DNA of 64,000 bases from a bacterium (GCA_019637795.1 JAHBUY010000001.1:1013001-1077000), one strand, 5' to 3'. Counted from the stretch's first letter, positions 53,714 to 61,570 are shown. A program made the numbers and translations. Notes: generated by a model from the letters alone, not told the origin.

Positions 53714-54856
53714 TCAATTGGACAGGAGCTCGCCCACCATCGAGAGCGATGGCACGTAGTCGCAGACGATCTTCGCGGTCATCAGGATCGGCATGGCGAT
53801 CAGAGCCCCGGGGATGCCCCAGATCCAGCTCCAGAACAGGAGCGTGATCAGCACCACCACCGGGTTGAGCGTGAAGCGGCGGGACAGGACCGCCGGCGTC
53901 ACCAGGTAGGCCTCGACGGTGGTGATCGCCAGATAGGTCGCCGGCGGCGCGATCGCCTCGCCGAGCGTGTTGAAGGTGATGAGCGACGCGGCGGCGACGC
54001 AGACGATGCCGACGCCGGCGCCGATGTAGGGAACGAAATTGAACATGGCCGCCAGGGCGCCCCAGAGGAGCGGGTTGGGCACGCCGTAGAGGGCCATGGC
54101 GCTCGCGACCCCGACGCCGACGCCGAGATTGATCAGGCTGACGGTCAGCAGATAGCCCGAGATGTGGTCCTGCAGCTCGCGCGCCATGGTGAGCAGCAGT
54201 TGGCGATCGCGTCGCGTCGGCAGCACGCGCAGACACTTGCGCAGGAAGAGATCGCCGGACGCGAGCAGGAAGTAGGTCAGCACCAGAATGATGCCGAGGC
54301 CGGTCAGGACCTCGGACGTGCTGGCGAGCAGCAGCGAGCTCAGGCTGCCGCCGCCCTGCACGGCGACCAGCCGCGGCGTCTCGCCGACCGTGGCGATCTG
54401 CTCGACGCGGCTCGTCGCCTCCTGCACGTCGGCGACGGTCTGCTTCACCACCCGGAGGCGCGTCTCGATGCGGCGCAACGCCTCCGGCGCGGCGGCGAAC
54501 CAGGTCGCGGCCGGCCCCGAGAGCGCGTAGATCCCGTAGCCGGCGACCGACGCCAGCCCGAGCAGCACCACCATCGCGCCAACCGCCTCCGGCAGGTACA
54601 GACGGCGCAGGGCGCGAACGATCGGCCAGAGCACCAGGCTCAGCAGGATCGCCAGGACGACGGGCAGGATCAGGACGCGGGCGATGAACAGGGTGTAGAG
54701 GACGGCGAGGACGAACAGCCCACCGACGGCGGCGCCGAGCCGCCGCGGCGGTGGCAGGTCGGCGGCGACTTCGGCCGCCGACGCGATCACTGCCACCGGC
54801 GTTGACACTGCGTCGCCGGGAAGCGCAGCGGCCTCTTGCGGAGCGGCCGTGGCCAC
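53714..54856 (-). CDS. AI-2E/PerM-family transporter
   Basis: The 380-residue polytopic membrane protein has the AI-2E (PerM) layout of about eight helices. FVPYIGAGVGIVCVAAASLI and LVTPAVLSRRFTLNPVVVLITLLFWSWIWG are the typical C-terminal signatures, ending GALIAMPILMTAKIVCDY. Family members include E. coli TqsA and Na+/H+ antiporters, so autoinducer export is only one option. The GTG at 54856 lies 4 nt after the stop of the YtxH-like gene, indicating translational coupling within the long stress operon. Confidence 0.9.
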   Translation of the reverse strand: MATAAPQEAAALPGDAVSTPVAVIASAAEVAADLPPPRRLGAAVGGLFVLAVLYTLFIARVLILPVVLAILLSLVLWPIVRALRRLYLPEAVGAMVVLLGLASVAGYGIYALSGPAATWFAAAPEALRRIETRLRVVKQTVADVQEATSRVEQIATVGETPRLVAVQGGGSLSSLLLASTSEVLTGLGIILVLTYFLLASGDLFLRKCLRVLPTRRDRQLLLTMARELQDHISGYLLTVSLINLGVGVGVASAMALYGVPNPLLWGALAAMFNFVPYIGAGVGIVCVAAASLITFNTLGEAIAPPATYLAITTVEAYLVTPAVLSRRFTLNPVVVLITLLFWSWIWGIPGALIAMPILMTAKIVCDYVPSLSMVGELLSN

Positions 54857-54860
54857 GCGG

Positions 54861-55124
54861 TCAGTTGTCGGCTTCGAGCTCGTCCGCCGCGGCGCCCACC
54901 CGCTCGCGCAGCTCGTTCGCGCGCTCGCTGATCTCCTCGCGCAGCTCGCGGCCGCTGGTCGGCGCCAGCAGGAGCGCCAGGCCGGCGCCCACCAGCAGCC
55001 CGGCGCCGAACAGCGCCAGGCTCGGCGCCATCTCGGCGCCGGCACCGCGCCGCGGCGGCAACCCGAGGGCGCGAATGATGTCCTCCGCGGCCGGCAGACT
55101 GCCGGCCAGTTTGCTCATCTCCAT
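54861..55124 (-). CDS. YtxH-like small membrane protein
   Basis: This 87-residue protein has a central membrane helix (about 34-53: LALFGAGLLVGAGLALLLAP) followed by TSGRELREEISERANELRERV, the helix pattern of YtxH/gas-vesicle-protein-like stress proteins. It is probably anchored in the inner membrane with a cytoplasmic coiled tail. It belongs to the minus-strand operon between the ElaB-like gene and the AI-2E permease; GGAG precedes the ATG at 55124. Confidence 0.8.
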   Translation of the reverse strand: MEMSKLAGSLPAAEDIIRALGLPPRRGAGAEMAPSLALFGAGLLVGAGLALLLAPTSGRELREEISERANELRERVGAAADELEADN

Positions 55125-55161
55125 CGTGGTCTCCTTTCGCTGGCGAGTGGAATTGCCCGCC

Positions 55162-55509
55162 TCAACGCGCCGGCGCCGTCCCGGCGGCGCTGGCGGCGAG
55201 GTTGGCGATCGCGCGCTCGAGGGCGACGCGGCCGCCGCACAGGAGCAGACGGCTGACGACGCCGCGCGGCAGTCCGCCGCCGAGCACGTAGCCGAGGCCG
55301 GCGGCGACGGCGATCACCACGTAGGGCTGCCGTTCGAGCTGCTGACGCGCGACGGCGCGGCAATCGCCGACCAGCGCGTGCAGCGTGCCGCGCATCTCGC
55401 TCAGCTCGCCGGTGAGACGCCGCGCCTGCCGCTGCAGATCGGCCATCGAGTCATCGTGTCCGTTGCCGCGGTCGGCGACCTCGCGAACGCGCGCCCTCTG
55501 TTCGGCCAT
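55162..55509 (-). CDS. ElaB/DUF883-like membrane-anchored protein
   Basis: The 115-residue protein starts with a hydrophilic helical segment (MADLQRQARRLTGELSEMRG) and has a membrane helix with the glycine-rich phrase RQPYVVIAVAAGLGYVLGGGLPRG (about 70-90). The RQPY..I..A.G.GY..G phrase is typical of the ribosome-associated inner-membrane ElaB/YqjD/DUF883 group, though helix order differs slightly. It is the fifth gene of the operon; GGAG lies before the ATG at 55509. Confidence 0.7.
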   Translation of the reverse strand: MAEQRARVREVADRGNGHDDSMADLQRQARRLTGELSEMRGTLHALVGDCRAVARQQLERQPYVVIAVAAGLGYVLGGGLPRGVVSRLLLCGGRVALERAIANLAASAAGTAPAR

Positions 55510-55520
55510 GATCGATCTCC

Positions 55521-55706
55521 TCAGCGACGCAACAGGCGGCCGAGGAGGAAGCCGGCCGCGAGCGCGCCGGCGATGACGGTCAGCGGCTGCGTCCGCGCCG
55601 CGCGGCGAAGCCGCCGATCGAGCGCCGACAGCTCGGCGCGCACGGCGTCGAGTTGCTCGTGCCACTGCCCGTCCGTCGCACGGTCGAGAATCGGTGTCGT
55701 GTTCAC
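55521..55706 (-). CDS. Tiny C-terminally anchored membrane protein
   Basis: This 61-residue protein (start MNTTPILDRATDGQWHEQLD) has a helical N-terminus and one C-terminal membrane helix with a basic end (PLTVIAGALAAGFLLGRLLRR), like DUF883-type tail-anchored proteins. It starts at GTG 55706 with GGGAGGAC upstream and overlaps the stop of the preceding gene (GTGA), so it is translationally coupled. Function unknown. Confidence 0.7.
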   Translation of the reverse strand: MNTTPILDRATDGQWHEQLDAVRAELSALDRRLRRAARTQPLTVIAGALAAGFLLGRLLRR

Positions 55707-55921
55707 GAGTCCTCCCGTCTCTGGCCCGCGCCGCCCAACCAGCAACCGAGCAGCAGCGCGCCCAGGATCCATGGCGCGGGATCGTCCGCGATCCGCTCGC
55801 GAACGTGCGCCAGCAGTGGTCGCCGCACCGCGTCCTTGAGCTCGGCGACGGCGCGATCGAGCTCGCGCTCGTGGCGCGCCACCGACGCGAGCAGCTCGAC
55901 CCGGCGTTCCTCGGTCGTCAT
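55703..55921 (-). CDS. Small protein with coiled N-terminus and membrane tail
   Basis: The 72-residue product starts MTTEERRVELLASVARHERE, is helical and charged for about 45 residues, and ends in one hydrophobic helix (PWILGALLLGCWLGG). It resembles DUF3618-type membrane stress proteins in layout only. Its ATG overlaps the stop of the holin-X-like gene (ATGA) and its stop overlaps the next start (GTGA), so translation is coupled on both sides. Confidence 0.7.
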   Translation of the reverse strand: MTTEERRVELLASVARHERELDRAVAELKDAVRRPLLAHVRERIADDPAPWILGALLLGCWLGGAGQRREDS

Positions 55922-56295
55922 GGCTCGGACGCCGGCGCGATGGCGCTGAGCTCGAAGGCGCCGACGCGGCGCAGGCTGCGCCCGATCAGCGCCGCGCCGG
56001 CGGCGGCCGAGGCGAGCGCCACCGCGACCAGGCTCGCCGCGAACGACCATCCCAGGCCGCGCTGCAGCTCCAGCGCCAGCGCGACGACGATCGCGCACCA
56101 GGCGCCGGAGAGGAGCACCGTCGCCGCCGCCATCGCCACCGCGGTGCGGACACCCAGGCTCACCAGGCGGAGCACGTCCAGCCGCGCCAGATCGAGGCGG
56201 TCGAGCAACACGCGCTGCCCGGTCTCGACGACGCGGAAGGCAGTGTCCGCGAGTCGTGGCGGCCGCCGTTGCAGACGCACCGGTGTCGAGGGCAT
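55918..56295 (-). CDS. Holin-X/Phage_holin_3_6-like membrane protein
   Basis: This 125-residue protein has a hydrophilic, basic N-terminus and two membrane helices (about 50-73 and 83-108: GVRTAVAMAAATVLLSGAWCAIVVALALEL in parts, then SFAASLVAVALASAAAGAALI). That matches the putative actinobacterial holin-X/YqjE-like family, which in proteobacteria usually travels with ElaB/DUF883-type genes as here. It is not evidence for a prophage. The stop overlaps the next ATG. Confidence 0.72.
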   Translation of the reverse strand: MPSTPVRLQRRPPRLADTAFRVVETGQRVLLDRLDLARLDVLRLVSLGVRTAVAMAAATVLLSGAWCAIVVALALELQRGLGWSFAASLVAVALASAAAGAALIGRSLRRVGAFELSAIAPASEP

Positions 56296-56336
56296 CGGGC
56301 CACCGCGTCCTTCGGACCCGCGAGCGCGGCCGCTCC

Positions 56337-56513
56337 TCAGACCTGCGGCGGCCGCCCGCGCACCAGGCCGAGCAGCAGCGACACCAGGAAGACGATGAGG
56401 AACAGGCCGAAGAGGACTTGCGCGATGCTCGCCGCCGTCCCCGCCACGCCACCGAATCCGAGCACGCCGGCAACCAGTGCCACGACCAGGAACACCAACG
56501 CCCAGTACAACAT
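56337..56513 (-). CDS. DUF1328 small membrane protein
   Basis: The 58-residue protein [20 protein letters not shown], then [20 protein letters not shown], is a clear member of DUF1328 (YtjA-type), two-helix inner-membrane proteins of unknown role induced by stress in several proteobacteria. GGAGG lies 6 nt before the ATG at 56513. It is the first gene of a seven-gene minus-strand unit reaching the AI-2E permease and has a sigma-54 promoter 41-55 bp upstream. Confidence 0.92.
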   Translation of the reverse strand: MLYWALVFLVVALVAGVLGFGGVAGTAASIAQVLFGLFLIVFLVSLLLGLVRGRPPQV

Positions 56514-56553
56514 CTGAACCTCCGTGGATCGAAGAGTCTCGTCGCGGGGCTGA

Positions 56554-56568
56554 GCAAGGCGCGGGCCA
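56554..56568 (-). promoter_or_regulatory. Sigma-54 promoter for the DUF1328-AI-2E operon
   Basis: On the minus strand TGGCCCGCGCCTTGC (followed by T) matches TGGCacG-N4-TTGCt with exact spacing; only the A of the -24 box differs. The predicted start is near 56543, 30 nt before the DUF1328 ATG. Confidence 0.75.
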
Positions 56569-56616
56569 GCGCCGCCGCCTGACGGGCGGTCCGCCGGAAC
56601 GCCCCGACGCTCGGAC

Positions 56617-56641
56617 GTGGCCGGTAATCGTTACCGGCCAC
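56617..56641. promoter_or_regulatory. Perfect palindrome upstream of the DUF1328 promoter
   Basis: GTGGCCGGTAA-TCG-TTACCGGCCAC has 11-bp perfect arms. Its core CCGGTAA-N3-TTACCGG recurs upstream of the csbD sigma-54 promoter. It sits about 50-73 bp above the -24 box and 10 bp after the MATE stop codon, a normal enhancer position. Confidence 0.75.
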
Positions 56642-56651
56642 CGGGAGGAAG

Positions 56652-58022
56652 CTACACGCGCCGGCGCGCCCAGACGCTGATCAGCGTCAGCGCCACGGCG
56701 ATCAATCCGGCGCACAGCCCGATCCACAGGCCGGCGACGCCCCAGCCGACGCGGAAGCAGAGCGCGACGCCGATCGGCAGGCCGATCAGCCAGTGCCCGG
56801 CGAGGTTGGCCAGCATCGGCGTGCGCGTGTCGCCGACGCCGCGCAGCACGCCCGTGGCGACCACCTGCAGGCCGTCGAACAACTGGAAGGCGGCGGCGAC
56901 GCCGAGCAGCGTGATGCCGATCGCGATCACCTCCGGGGCATCGGTGAAGACGCGCAACACCAGGCGCGGCGCGCTGACGAAGACGACCGCCGACGCCGAC
57001 ATGAACGCCGCGCCGAGCAGCAGCGCCGCCCAGCCGGCGCGCCGCGCCGCCGCCGGCTGCCGGCGCCCCACCGCGTGACCGACGCGCACCGCGGCGGCGG
57101 CGGAGACGCCGAGCGGCACCATGAAGGTGAAGGCCGCGGCGCTGAGGGCGATCTGGTGCGCGGCCAGGGCGCTGGCGGTGAGCGAGCCGGCGAGCACGGT
57201 GGCGGTGGCGAAGACGCCGCACTCGAGCAGCATCTGGGTCGCCGCCGGCAGGCCGAGTCGCGCCAGACGACCGAGCAGCACGCGATCGGGTGCCCAGCGC
57301 AGCGGCGCGCCGCCGCCGGCCCGCCGTTCGAGGCGCCACACGGTCACGACGAGGAAGGCGAGCATGTACACGCGCGAGGCGCAGGTCGCCCAGCCGGCAC
57401 CGACCGCACCGAGCGCCGGCGCGCCCCAGTTGCCGAACACCAGCAGCCAGCCGGTGACCGCGTTGATCACGTTGGCGCTCACCAGCGCCACCATCACCGG
57501 CCGCACGCATCCGATCGCCTGCAGGTAGCGACGCAGGGCGGCGAAGAGCAGCAGCGGCAGCAGGCTCCAGATCAGCGTCCGCAGGTACGGCCGCGTCGCC
57601 ACGGCGACGTTCGGCTGCAGGCCGAGGCGATCGAGGTTGGCCTCGACGACGAACAGCACCGCGGTCAGCACGGCGCTGACCAGCACCGCGAGGTGGAGGC
57701 CCTGCACCAGCGCCCGTCGGCCGTCGTCGGCGCGACCGGCGCCGAACGCCGTGGCGACCAGATAGTCGAGGCCGAGCAGCATGCCGATGCCGGTGATGGC
57801 AACGGCGAAGAAGAGGTGGCTGCCGATGCTGACGGCGCCGATCGCTTCCGCGCCGACGCGGCCGACCAGCATGGTGTCGACGAGGCCCATCGCCATCCAG
57901 CCCAGCTCGGCCGCCGCCACCGGCCAGGCGAGCGCGAACATCGGCCCGATCTCGGTGCGCAGCGCCCGCGCCACCGTGGAGAGGGAGGCGGACAGCGGGT
58001 CGGCGGCGACGATGCGACCCAT
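56652..58022 (-). CDS. MATE-family efflux transporter
   Basis: The 456-residue protein has 12 predicted helices and NorM-type MATE signatures: ALAWPVAAAELGWMAMGLVDTMLVGRVG in helices 1-2, IGSHLFFAVAITGIGMLLG, and in the second half LARLGLPAATQMLLECGVF and TFMVPLGVSAAAAVRVGHAVG. It would export cationic drugs or metabolites with H+ or Na+. It starts 10 nt after the upstream nuclease-like gene and probably shares its transcript. Confidence 0.93.
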   Translation of the reverse strand: MGRIVAADPLSASLSTVARALRTEIGPMFALAWPVAAAELGWMAMGLVDTMLVGRVGAEAIGAVSIGSHLFFAVAITGIGMLLGLDYLVATAFGAGRADDGRRALVQGLHLAVLVSAVLTAVLFVVEANLDRLGLQPNVAVATRPYLRTLIWSLLPLLLFAALRRYLQAIGCVRPVMVALVSANVINAVTGWLLVFGNWGAPALGAVGAGWATCASRVYMLAFLVVTVWRLERRAGGGAPLRWAPDRVLLGRLARLGLPAATQMLLECGVFATATVLAGSLTASALAAHQIALSAAAFTFMVPLGVSAAAAVRVGHAVGRRQPAAARRAGWAALLLGAAFMSASAVVFVSAPRLVLRVFTDAPEVIAIGITLLGVAAAFQLFDGLQVVATGVLRGVGDTRTPMLANLAGHWLIGLPIGVALCFRVGWGVAGLWIGLCAGLIAVALTLISVWARRRV

Positions 58023-58032
58023 GCGGCGACGA

Positions 58033-59046
58033 TCAGTCGCAGTTGAGATCGAGCTGGACGCCCTGGTGATCCGAGGGCCAACAGATCGGCAGCGGCGCCG
58101 CGCCGCAGCGGCGATGGAACGGATTGGGCGCCGCGGCGAAGAGCCCGGTCGCCGTGCCGTCGCCGTCGTCGTCGCGCGGCCCGTCGAGACGGTTCGCGCA
58201 CAGCGCCGTGTCGCGCGCAGGGATGACGAAGATGAAGTCGATGCGCTCGACCTCGTTGGAATCGCGCGACTCGAGCTCGCTCAGGTTCTCGTCCTCGCGG
58301 CCGGAGGTGCAGCCGCGTCCGGTCCGCGCATCGCACTCCGGATTGCCGCTCGCGAGATGGACGTCGATCCAGCCGCGGTCGACGAACTGCCGGTACTCGA
58401 AGCTGCCGGGCTCGGCGTTGAAGTCGCCGCCGATCAGCACCGGCGCCGCGTCGCCGTGCGTGGCCTCGATGTACTGCGCCATCTGCACCGCCTGGCACTG
58501 GCGCCGCGTCTGCGCGCCGGCGTCCACGCACGCCGCGGGACAGGAGGTGTTCGCGGCGCAGGGCACCGTCGCGCCGTCGCTCCCCGAGGCGAGGTGGGTG
58601 GAGTAGACGTCGACCGGGCCGAGCGCCGGATGGTCGATGCGCGTGTGCACCACCTTGCGGAAGCCGGGAAAGAGCGGCTGGCTGGCGATCGAGAGGACCG
58701 GATAGCGGCTGAGGATCGCCGACTCGTCGGGACCGAGGCGATCGGTCGCCACCCTGACCTCGTAGGTGAACGGACACGGCCCGGCGGCGCCGGCCTGCAG
58801 CAGCGACAGCGCGCCGCTCCACACCTCCTGCAGGGTGACGACGTCGGGACACCCGCTGCGCGCGATCCACTGGAAGAGCAGGTCGATGCGATCGGCGAGA
58901 CGGCAGTTCGCCGTCTGCGTGCACATGCCCGAGGTGCCGTGCAGGATGTTGAGCTGCGCCATGGTGAGGTCGCGCGACGGCGCGCCACCCCCGGAACCGC
59001 CGCCGCAGGCGGCGAGGAGCAGGAGGACGAGGAGCCAGCGGCGCAT
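58033..59046 (-). CDS. Endonuclease/exonuclease/phosphatase-fold lipoprotein
   Basis: This 337-residue protein has a lipoprotein signal (MRRWLLVLLLLAACGGG, Cys about 14) and an EEP (DNase I-like) domain: QLNILHGTSG, VVTLQEVWSGAL (catalytic Glu), DVYSTHLASG, LIGGDFNAEPGS (Asp-Asn), RIDFIFV and a C-terminal SDHQGVQLDLNC with the last Asp-His. Extra cysteine pairs suit an exported, disulfide-bonded protein. It may be an extracellular nuclease, sphingomyelinase or phosphatase; the choice cannot be made from sequence. Confidence 0.9.
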   Translation of the reverse strand: MRRWLLVLLLLAACGGGSGGGAPSRDLTMAQLNILHGTSGMCTQTANCRLADRIDLLFQWIARSGCPDVVTLQEVWSGALSLLQAGAAGPCPFTYEVRVATDRLGPDESAILSRYPVLSIASQPLFPGFRKVVHTRIDHPALGPVDVYSTHLASGSDGATVPCAANTSCPAACVDAGAQTRRQCQAVQMAQYIEATHGDAAPVLIGGDFNAEPGSFEYRQFVDRGWIDVHLASGNPECDARTGRGCTSGREDENLSELESRDSNEVERIDFIFVIPARDTALCANRLDGPRDDDGDGTATGLFAAAPNPFHRRCGAAPLPICWPSDHQGVQLDLNCD

Positions 59047-59130
59047 GCGAACGACCTTGCCACGCCGCCGCCGGCGAAGGCCAGGGTCGGCGAGGCGGCA
59101 CCGTCGCGAAGGACCGCGCGCGCGGCCGTC

Positions 59131-60087
59131 TCAGCTCACGATGTTGACCGGCGAGCCCGCCAGGAAGGCGCGGACGTTGCTCACCGTTGCCGCCATGAGG
59201 CGGCGGCGGGCGGCGAGGCTCGCCCAGGCGATGTGCGGCGTGACGACGCAGTTCGGCGCCTGCAGCAGCGGGTGGTCGGGCGGCGGCGGCTCGCGCGACA
59301 GCACGTCGAGCGCGGCGCCGGCGAGGCGCCCCTCGGCGAGCGCCGCGGCCAGCGCCGGTTCGTCGATCAGGCCGCCGCGCGCGGTGTTGAGCAGCAGCGC
59401 GCCGGGACGGACGCGCGCCAGCAGCGCGGCGTTGACGAACGCGGCGTTGTCCTCGGTCAGCGGACAGTGGAGGCTGATGACGTCCGCTTCGGCGAAGAGA
59501 TCGGGAATCGTCCGCCAGCCGTCGGGCGGCTCGCCGCCCGCCGGTCGCTCCAGGCGGCTGCTCGCCAGCACCTTCATGCCGAGGGCGCGGGCCAGACGCG
59601 CCACCTGGCGGCCGATGCGGCCGTAGCCGACGATGCCGAGCGTCTGCCCGGCGAGCGCCCGCGGCGGCGTCAGCCAGAAGCAGAAGTCCGGCGCCTGCGA
59701 CCAGGCCCCCTCGCGCACGGCGCGCGCATGGTCGCCGACGCGGTGACAGAGCTCGAGCAGCAGCGCCAGCGTGTGCTGGGCGACGTCGACGCTGCCGTAC
59801 ACCGGAACGTTCGCCACCGGCACGCCGCGGGCCCGCGCCGCGGCGACGTCGACGACGTTGTAGCCCGTGGCGAGCACGGCGATGAACCGCAGGTCCGGCA
59901 GGCGCGCCAGCGCCGCGGCGTCGATCACCGTCTTGTTGGTGAGCACGATCGCCGCCCCGGCGGCGCGCGCCACGACCTCCCCCGGCGGCGTGCGATCGTG
60001 GACGGTCAGCTCGCCGAGCTCGGCGAGGTCGTCCCAGGGATTGTCGCCCGGATTGAGCGTGTAGCCGTCGAGCACGACGATGCGCAT
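59131..60087 (-). CDS. D-2-hydroxyacid dehydrogenase
   Basis: The 318-residue NAD(P)-dependent enzyme shows the family motif GQTLGIVGYGRIGRQVARLARALG, the segment ISLHCPLTEDNAAFVN, LLNTARGGLIDEPALAAAL (catalytic Arg) and TPHIAWAS (catalytic His), with Glu in LDVLSREPP. It reduces or oxidises 2-keto/2-hydroxy acids such as glycerate or glyoxylate (hydroxypyruvate-reductase-like). The ATG at 60087 sits 8 nt after a TGTGCTACCGA element, which argues against the upstream GTG. Confidence 0.93.
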   Translation of the reverse strand: MRIVVLDGYTLNPGDNPWDDLAELGELTVHDRTPPGEVVARAAGAAIVLTNKTVIDAAALARLPDLRFIAVLATGYNVVDVAAARARGVPVANVPVYGSVDVAQHTLALLLELCHRVGDHARAVREGAWSQAPDFCFWLTPPRALAGQTLGIVGYGRIGRQVARLARALGMKVLASSRLERPAGGEPPDGWRTIPDLFAEADVISLHCPLTEDNAAFVNAALLARVRPGALLLNTARGGLIDEPALAAALAEGRLAGAALDVLSREPPPPDHPLLQAPNCVVTPHIAWASLAARRRLMAATVSNVRAFLAGSPVNIVS

Positions 60088-60106
60088 GCGGCGCGTCGGT
60101 AGCACA
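60088..60106 (-). promoter_or_regulatory. Extended -10 element for the hydroxyacid dehydrogenase gene
   Basis: On the minus strand TGTGCTACCGA (60106-60096) is followed by 8 nt and the ATG at 60087; same motif as before the glucosidase and cysteine-synthase genes. Confidence 0.55.
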
Positions 60107-60154
60107 GGCGGGGGGGCGGCGGTAACGGCCCCTCGCCGCGGCGGCGCCGCGCCC

Positions 60155-60487
60155 GGCCTTGCCCAAGAATTCGCTGCTCCCGCGAGGCAGCCCCAGGTTG
60201 TGAGGTTGCTAGGTCGTTGGTTGTTGGGCCTGAACGGCCTCTGAGACCAACAACCTAACCTTGATGAGACAGAAAACTCCTCACCACGGAGGCACGGAGA
60301 CAGGGAGGGCTCGGTGCCATCGCGAAGGCGCGGGACCTCTTCTCACTCCATTTCCAATGAACTTTGGGAGGACCACTGGGCGGGCTTCGAGATCAGTACT
60401 CTCCGTGTCTCCGCGCCTCCGTGGTGAAAGTCTTTTGTCGCATCAAGGCTGACAACCAACACCCAGCAACCTTTCTTGGGCAAAGCC
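60155..60487. mobile_element. MITE-like palindromic element, copy 2 (interrupted)
   Basis: The ends GGCCTTGCCCAAGAA (60155-60169) and the complement of GGCTTTGCCCAAGAA (60473-60487) and the left arm (to about 60258) match copy 1 at 17382-17521 with scattered changes (for example GTTGTTGG for GTTGTTAG). The right arm is split at 60259 by an unrelated 190-bp element. Without that insert it would be about 143 bp. Confidence 0.85.
60259..60448. mobile_element. Second type of MITE, inserted into the first
   Basis: Imperfect inverted repeats of about 48 bp bound this 190-bp element. Its outer ends are CCTTGATGAGACAG (left) and CCTTGATGCGACAA (right, complement), followed on both sides by CACCACGGAGGC(A/G)CGGAGACA. 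The CACCACGGAGGCACGGAGACA phrase is a dispersed repeat I recall from several environmental genomes. It has no coding capacity. Confidence 0.8.
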
Positions 60488-60516
60488 GCAGAGCCCGGTA
60501 CCCCCGTTCCGCCGCG

Positions 60517-60535
60517 TGTGCTAGCGACGCCGGCC
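60517..60535 (+). promoter_or_regulatory. Extended -10 element for the cysteine-synthase gene
   Basis: TGTGCTAGCGA (60517-60527) is followed by 8 nt and the ATG at 60536, defining the start of the PLP enzyme. Confidence 0.55.
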
Positions 60536-61570
60536 ATGGCCGTCCCGTCGGGGTTCATGGAGTTGATCGGCAACACGCCGCTGGTCCGTCTGCGCAGGGC
60601 GTCGGAACAGACCGGGTGCGAGATCTACGGCAAATGCGAGTTCCTCAATCCCGGCGGCTCGGTGAAGGACCGCGCCGCCGCGTACATCGTCCGCGACGCC
60701 GAGGCGCGCGGCCTGCTGCGGCCGGGCGGGGTGATCGTCGAGGGCACGGCCGGCAACACCGGCATCGGCCTGGCGCTGGTCGCCTGCGCCCGCGGCTATC
60801 GGACCGTCATCGTCATGCCCGAGACGCAGAGCCGCGAGAAGCAGGAGATGCTGCGCCTGTGCCGCGCCGAGCTGCGCCTGGTGAAGGCGGTGCCGTACCG
60901 GGATCCCGGCAACTACGTGCGTGTCTCGGAGCGGCTCGCCGCCGAGCTGGCGCGCAGCGAGCCGCACGGCGCCGTGTGGGCGAACCAGTTCGACAACCTC
61001 GCCAACCGGCAGGCGCACGTCGAGACCACCGGGCCGGAGATCTGGCGCCAGACCGACGGCCGGGTCGACGCCTTCGTCGCCGCGGTCGGCACCGGCGGCA
61101 CGCTGGCCGGGGTCGGCCTGGCGCTCAAGGAGCGCAACCCGGCGGTGCGCATCGTGCTCGCCGATCCCGCCGGCTCGGCGCTCTACCACTACTACGCGCA
61201 CGGCACGCTCAAGGCCGAGGGCGATTCGATCACCGAGGGCATCGGCCAGGGCCGCATCACCGCCAATCTCGAGGGGGCGCCGATCGACGAGGCCCTGCAG
61301 GTGAGCGACGCCGAGGCGGTGCAGGTGGTGTTCGACCTGCTCGCCGAGGAAGGATTGTGCGTCGGCGGCTCCTCGGGCATCAACGTCGCCGGCGCCGTCC
61401 GCGTCGCCCGCGCCCTCGGGCCGGGGCACGTCGTGGTCACCGTGCTCTGCGACTACGGCACCCGCTACCAGAGCAAGCTGTTCAATCCCGAGCTCCTGCG
61501 AGCGCGGCACCTGCCGGTGCCGCCATGGCTCGCGGGCGATCGGCCACCGGCAGAGGAGCACGGCGCATGA
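60536..61570 (+). CDS. Cysteine synthase family PLP enzyme
   Basis: This 344-residue fold-type II PLP enzyme has the lysine-binding motif LNPGGSVKDRAA, the substrate loop EGTAGNTGIGLALVA, the PLP-phosphate loop VGTGGTLAGV and a C-terminal GGSSGINVAGAV. It matches cysteine synthases and the closely related cystathionine-beta-synthase-like group; the usual TSGNTG is TAGNTG here. It probably makes cysteine from O-acetylserine or a related donor. It starts at ATG 60536 and overlaps the next gene by 4 nt (ATGA). Confidence 0.9.
   Translation: MAVPSGFMELIGNTPLVRLRRASEQTGCEIYGKCEFLNPGGSVKDRAAAYIVRDAEARGLLRPGGVIVEGTAGNTGIGLALVACARGYRTVIVMPETQSREKQEMLRLCRAELRLVKAVPYRDPGNYVRVSERLAAELARSEPHGAVWANQFDNLANRQAHVETTGPEIWRQTDGRVDAFVAAVGTGGTLAGVGLALKERNPAVRIVLADPAGSALYHYYAHGTLKAEGDSITEGIGQGRITANLEGAPIDEALQVSDAEAVQVVFDLLAEEGLCVGGSSGINVAGAVRVARALGPGHVVVTVLCDYGTRYQSKLFNPELLRARHLPVPPWLAGDRPPAEEHGA

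Larger units (their letters stand above)
60106..60535. other. Intergenic region filled by nested MITE-like elements
   Basis: These 430 bp hold a second copy of the 17.4-kb palindromic element, split by another palindromic element (separate entries). The last 48 bp carry the promoter of the cysteine-synthase gene. No gene is credible here; short frames inside the repeats have no protein-like content. Confidence 0.85.

Noticed and set aside
53714..54856. Autoinducer-2 exporter as a definite call
   Set aside because: No LuxS-type gene is nearby and the family includes ion antiporters, so only the family name is justified.
55918..56295. Prophage indicated by a holin-like gene
   Set aside because: No other phage gene is present; the holin-X/YqjE-like family commonly accompanies ElaB-type stress genes.
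60343..60576. 77-residue minus-strand reading frame upstream of the cysteine-synthase gene
   Set aside because: It lies across the nested repeat elements and its sequence is translated repeat DNA.
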